Assembly (NCBI RefSeq): GCF_964340395.1
Contig: NC_135564.1
Span: 8,250,361-8,285,360 of the forward strand
DNA: 35,000 nucleotides
Source: Glandiceps talaboti
Lineage: Eukaryota; Hemichordata; Enteropneusta; Spengelidae
Direction of reading: 5' to 3'
Shown here: in pieces, positions 32,220 through 35,000 of the stretch
Numbering within the stretch: the stretch's first letter is position 1
How the letters are laid out: each line of letters opens with the position of its first letter
Program-made: the position numbers and the translations under genes
The notes under the pieces: generated by a model
Seen by the model: the letters and a program-made list of their open reading frames with translations, nothing else
Database searches by the model: none
What the model was told of the DNA's origin: nothing

Positions 32220-34679
32220 TGATGATGGTGTTGGTGTGTGGATGTACTGGTTAGGTTAGTGATGGTAATGTGTACAGTTCATTTACATACATTGTATGCT
32301 CTGAAATCACAAACGTGATCATAGAAGCAGTAAATGTTGAACTTTGGACAGGGCATATATTCAATTAGTGCAAGCAAAATATTTTAATATATGTCGAGGT
32401 TGTCAAAAGGGTTTGTATCATATCAATTTAACACTGTGACTGCATTTAAGAATAAATAGGCCAATACACAGAAGTAGTGACGAAACCAGTGTTGGAGTTA
32501 TATTACCATGATTATCGTTGAACTGATACATGTAAATACCTTTCTTGATTGCATTGTCAATACAATATAACGCGGTATCTGGTTGGAAAAAACTGCATGT
32601 GAAAGTTAAAGCATCATAGGCACTTTTATTCATCAGAATTAATGAAGCGCTAACCATTGCAGTGGTCATCTAGAGATGCCTCTGACCAGCACATTGTTAT
32701 ACCAGTACTGTGGTGGACAATCGAAAATAGCATGCCACAAGGTCTTTTCCTTATCACACTATAGCTATCAAACGGACATGTATTGGTACAATACAAAGTG
32801 GGTGCCTCTGATGCATAGTCACACCATATTCATATCGGTTTGTTTATTCCTGTGAAAGTTAATCTTATTGTCGTATATCACATGACTAATTATAACTTTC
32901 ACCGACATGAACAAACTGATGGCATCGCGTGAATTTACATCACATGCACCCGTTTTTATTTTGTATCAAGAGAATGTATATCATGTGATTAGGAGGAGAC
33001 TTTTCAGAACCCTCAAATCCAGTTTTGATTGTCCCCACTACTGATAAAACGCTATTTTGATCAGAGTTACCTTTAGAGAACTATTGCAACGGTTGTATTT
33101 GTACATCTGTATAAACCATACAAAACACAGGAGTAATCATCTTAGACAAACTTCTAGTACAACGAACGTATACGTACGTCGTGTGTGTTATATATTCTTT
33201 TGAATATGCAAAGTGTAGGAGGTAAATATAGAGTATGAATGTAAAGTGAACTTACTTACTGAAAAAAGTGTTAAAAGTTATCTTCAAAATTCAATTCCAT
33301 TTCAAATACAAAATATAAGCCAAATATCATCATAGTACTTATCAATGAGCAAAAATATGTGTAAACAATGTGTGTACCTTGTCGTTTGATTTACACAGAA
33401 GTATATAGACTTTCTACACACTCTCGTTCTCATACCAAAGTAGTTACACGTCTGAAATTACACAAAGAAACAAACTTGGTTAAACTTGACCACTCGTTAC
33501 ACCTAACTATAGCATGGCGGTTTTGCAGAACGTAATATCTGTGATGCAGGTATATGCAATAATAGTTTGCCGCGGTATTGCACCGCAGAGTAAGTACCAA
33601 TAGTGGGAGCGCGCAGTTTAGCAAGAGTTGAAGTGAATGATCTAAACACAACTTAGATACATGTAGTTAATACACTAAACACACATATCATCTCTCAAAT
33701 GAAAAGCAAACATGTACACGTAAATGTCTGTGTGAAAATTTCTCCTCTTCCTGTATAAACAAGTATACTAGCATACTGTCTTTATGACCTAAATGATCTT
33801 TAAATCTGCACTAGCTGCAACTAAAGTTATTATTTCTTTTTGATCAGACAACCAACAATACATTCACTGAAAATTGTCAGACATAATTAGACGTCGATTG
33901 TATCCAGAAGTAGTACAGCAACAGGTGGAAATCGTGATCGCATTGAGGGCGTTGTTTTTTGGGTGCGGACCATAAAATAAAATTGGCTGGATTTATTGTA
34001 CCATATTATGCGTACATCTACACATATTTCCCCACAGGTGATTCAATACTATTTAGGGTGTATATATTACGAGTATATTACTATATCTCTAACAAAAGTG
34101 TCAAATAACGTTCCAGTCGCAGCTAGTGCAGTTTTAGCAGAGTTATAAGCTACACTTCCTTATATAATGCTATAAGTAACTTTTGATAACGATACTATAT
34201 ACAGTAACTGTAAGCCTATTTTGTGCATAATATCGGGGAGAGTTCATACAATAATTTTTTTAGCATAAAATAATGCCCATCCCTTTCAATACTTGCTGTT
34301 TCTTACTAAAAAAATACGTTTTTATAAGCAATCTTTATTGTTAGTACTTTGTCAGTATTACGTAATAGTGAGCTCATTTATTAGCAAGCGCGGGATTGTT
34401 CGAAGTGATTCGTGATAAACGCCAGCATAGTGAGCCCTCTATCGACATCATCTTAATGTGGAGTTATCATACAACTAGCCACAGTACTGTTACAGTACTA
34501 CTGTACTAAGTACTAATATCTATTTTTCGGGAGTGTACTTCAGGTCTGTTCCAATCTGGATAACATTCTGTAATGTAGAAAACAAAGGAAATATGGTCAA
34601 TCACTAACATATCGAACTGTAGTCTGTTGTGCTGGGGAGTGGTAGCACTTTCCACACTGTCCTCAAAGCGTTAAACAAA
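32220..34679. other. Long non-coding stretch
   Basis: Read in both directions: AT-rich, no long open frame (73 and 83 codons at most, no recognisable domain), no clear inverted or tandem repeat. Nothing can be assigned. Confidence 0.55.
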
Positions 34680-34684
34680 TATTA

Positions 34685-34977
34685 TTAGGGCATGGACCTA
34701 CAGCGGCACAACGTCCCCTTATGTTTCCTCGCCGCCTGGTATATAAATCCATTGCAACTTCTCTAGCGCACAGGACTAATGAAGTCACATTGCAACGACT
34801 ATTCTACCGGGTCCCCAATTATACAGCTGGGTTGAGTGGAGCACAATCGCAGTTCTTGCCAAAGAACTTTAGCCAGCCATTCAGGAGAAAAGGGTAGTTG
34901 CGAGGCTCCAACCTGCAACCTGTAGATTTCAAACCAGTCACTCTAACGATTTGACCATCTTGACACTAGCGGGTTAA
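34685..34977 (-). mobile_element. tRNA-derived SINE
   Basis: On the minus strand the head carries an A-box-like tggtcaaatcgttagagtga (about 34938-34957) and a B-box-like ggttgcaggttggagcctc (about 34902-34920), spaced as in a tRNA gene. A unique body of about 200 bp follows, ending in an AT-rich taataat tail at about 34685. It is not a functional tRNA gene: the acceptor stem does not close and the B box departs from GGTTCGANTCC. SINE family not identified. Confidence 0.65.
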
Positions 34978-35000
34978 TAACGCTGTTATGGCATCCACAG

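Overview
This is non-coding-rich, AT-rich animal nuclear DNA. Genes are split into many short GT-AG exons, introns are full of microsatellites, foldback elements and non-LTR retrotransposon pieces, and there is no operon-like organisation. The main gene, its transposon content and the tRNA-derived SINE fit a marine invertebrate (lophotrochozoan or non-vertebrate deuterostome). The sequence alone does not fix the phylum.

Layout. 1-130 is probably the end of an exon of an unidentified upstream gene. 131-4620 is intergenic: foldback elements, a microRNA-like hairpin (1126-1212), long CATA/TGCA microsatellites, Penelope-like tail motifs and a 5'-truncated non-LTR retrotransposon (about 4402-3600, minus). 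5002-7790 is a damaged GMC oxidoreductase copy (copy 1) that keeps only exons 1, 2 and the last exon. 9762-30638 is a complete 15-exon paralogue (copy 2). I assembled it by hand from splice sites and reading frame into a 549-residue protein with the FAD-binding motif, both GMC signatures and the C-terminal catalytic His/Asn region. The two copies are a tandem duplication. Copy 1 lacks the roughly 8.2 kb corresponding to copy-2 positions 11657-19830 (exons 3-14), with a breakpoint resolvable to a few bases at about 6935.

The last intron of copy 2 (19447-30505) is swollen by a nested insertion. A 5'-truncated non-LTR retrotransposon (minus strand, 30194 to 20437) was itself interrupted by an 8.28 kb element with terminal inverted repeats (21200-29480). 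Copy 1 preserves the empty site at about 7366. The 8.28 kb element has inverted subterminal arrays of a 38-bp repeat that itself contains a palindrome, an inner inverted repeat, and weak candidate exons on both strands starting divergently around 26.7 and 27.3 kb. I recognise no transposase in it. This is the best candidate for something undescribed in the window.

Other introns of copy 2 hold a foldback element with a perfect 8-bp target duplication (hAT-like, 15011-15351), a 142-bp foldback (15638-15779) and a minus-strand 91-codon ORF with an unusual C-terminal motif. 30640-34680 has only microsatellites and no recognisable gene. A tRNA-derived SINE lies at the right end.
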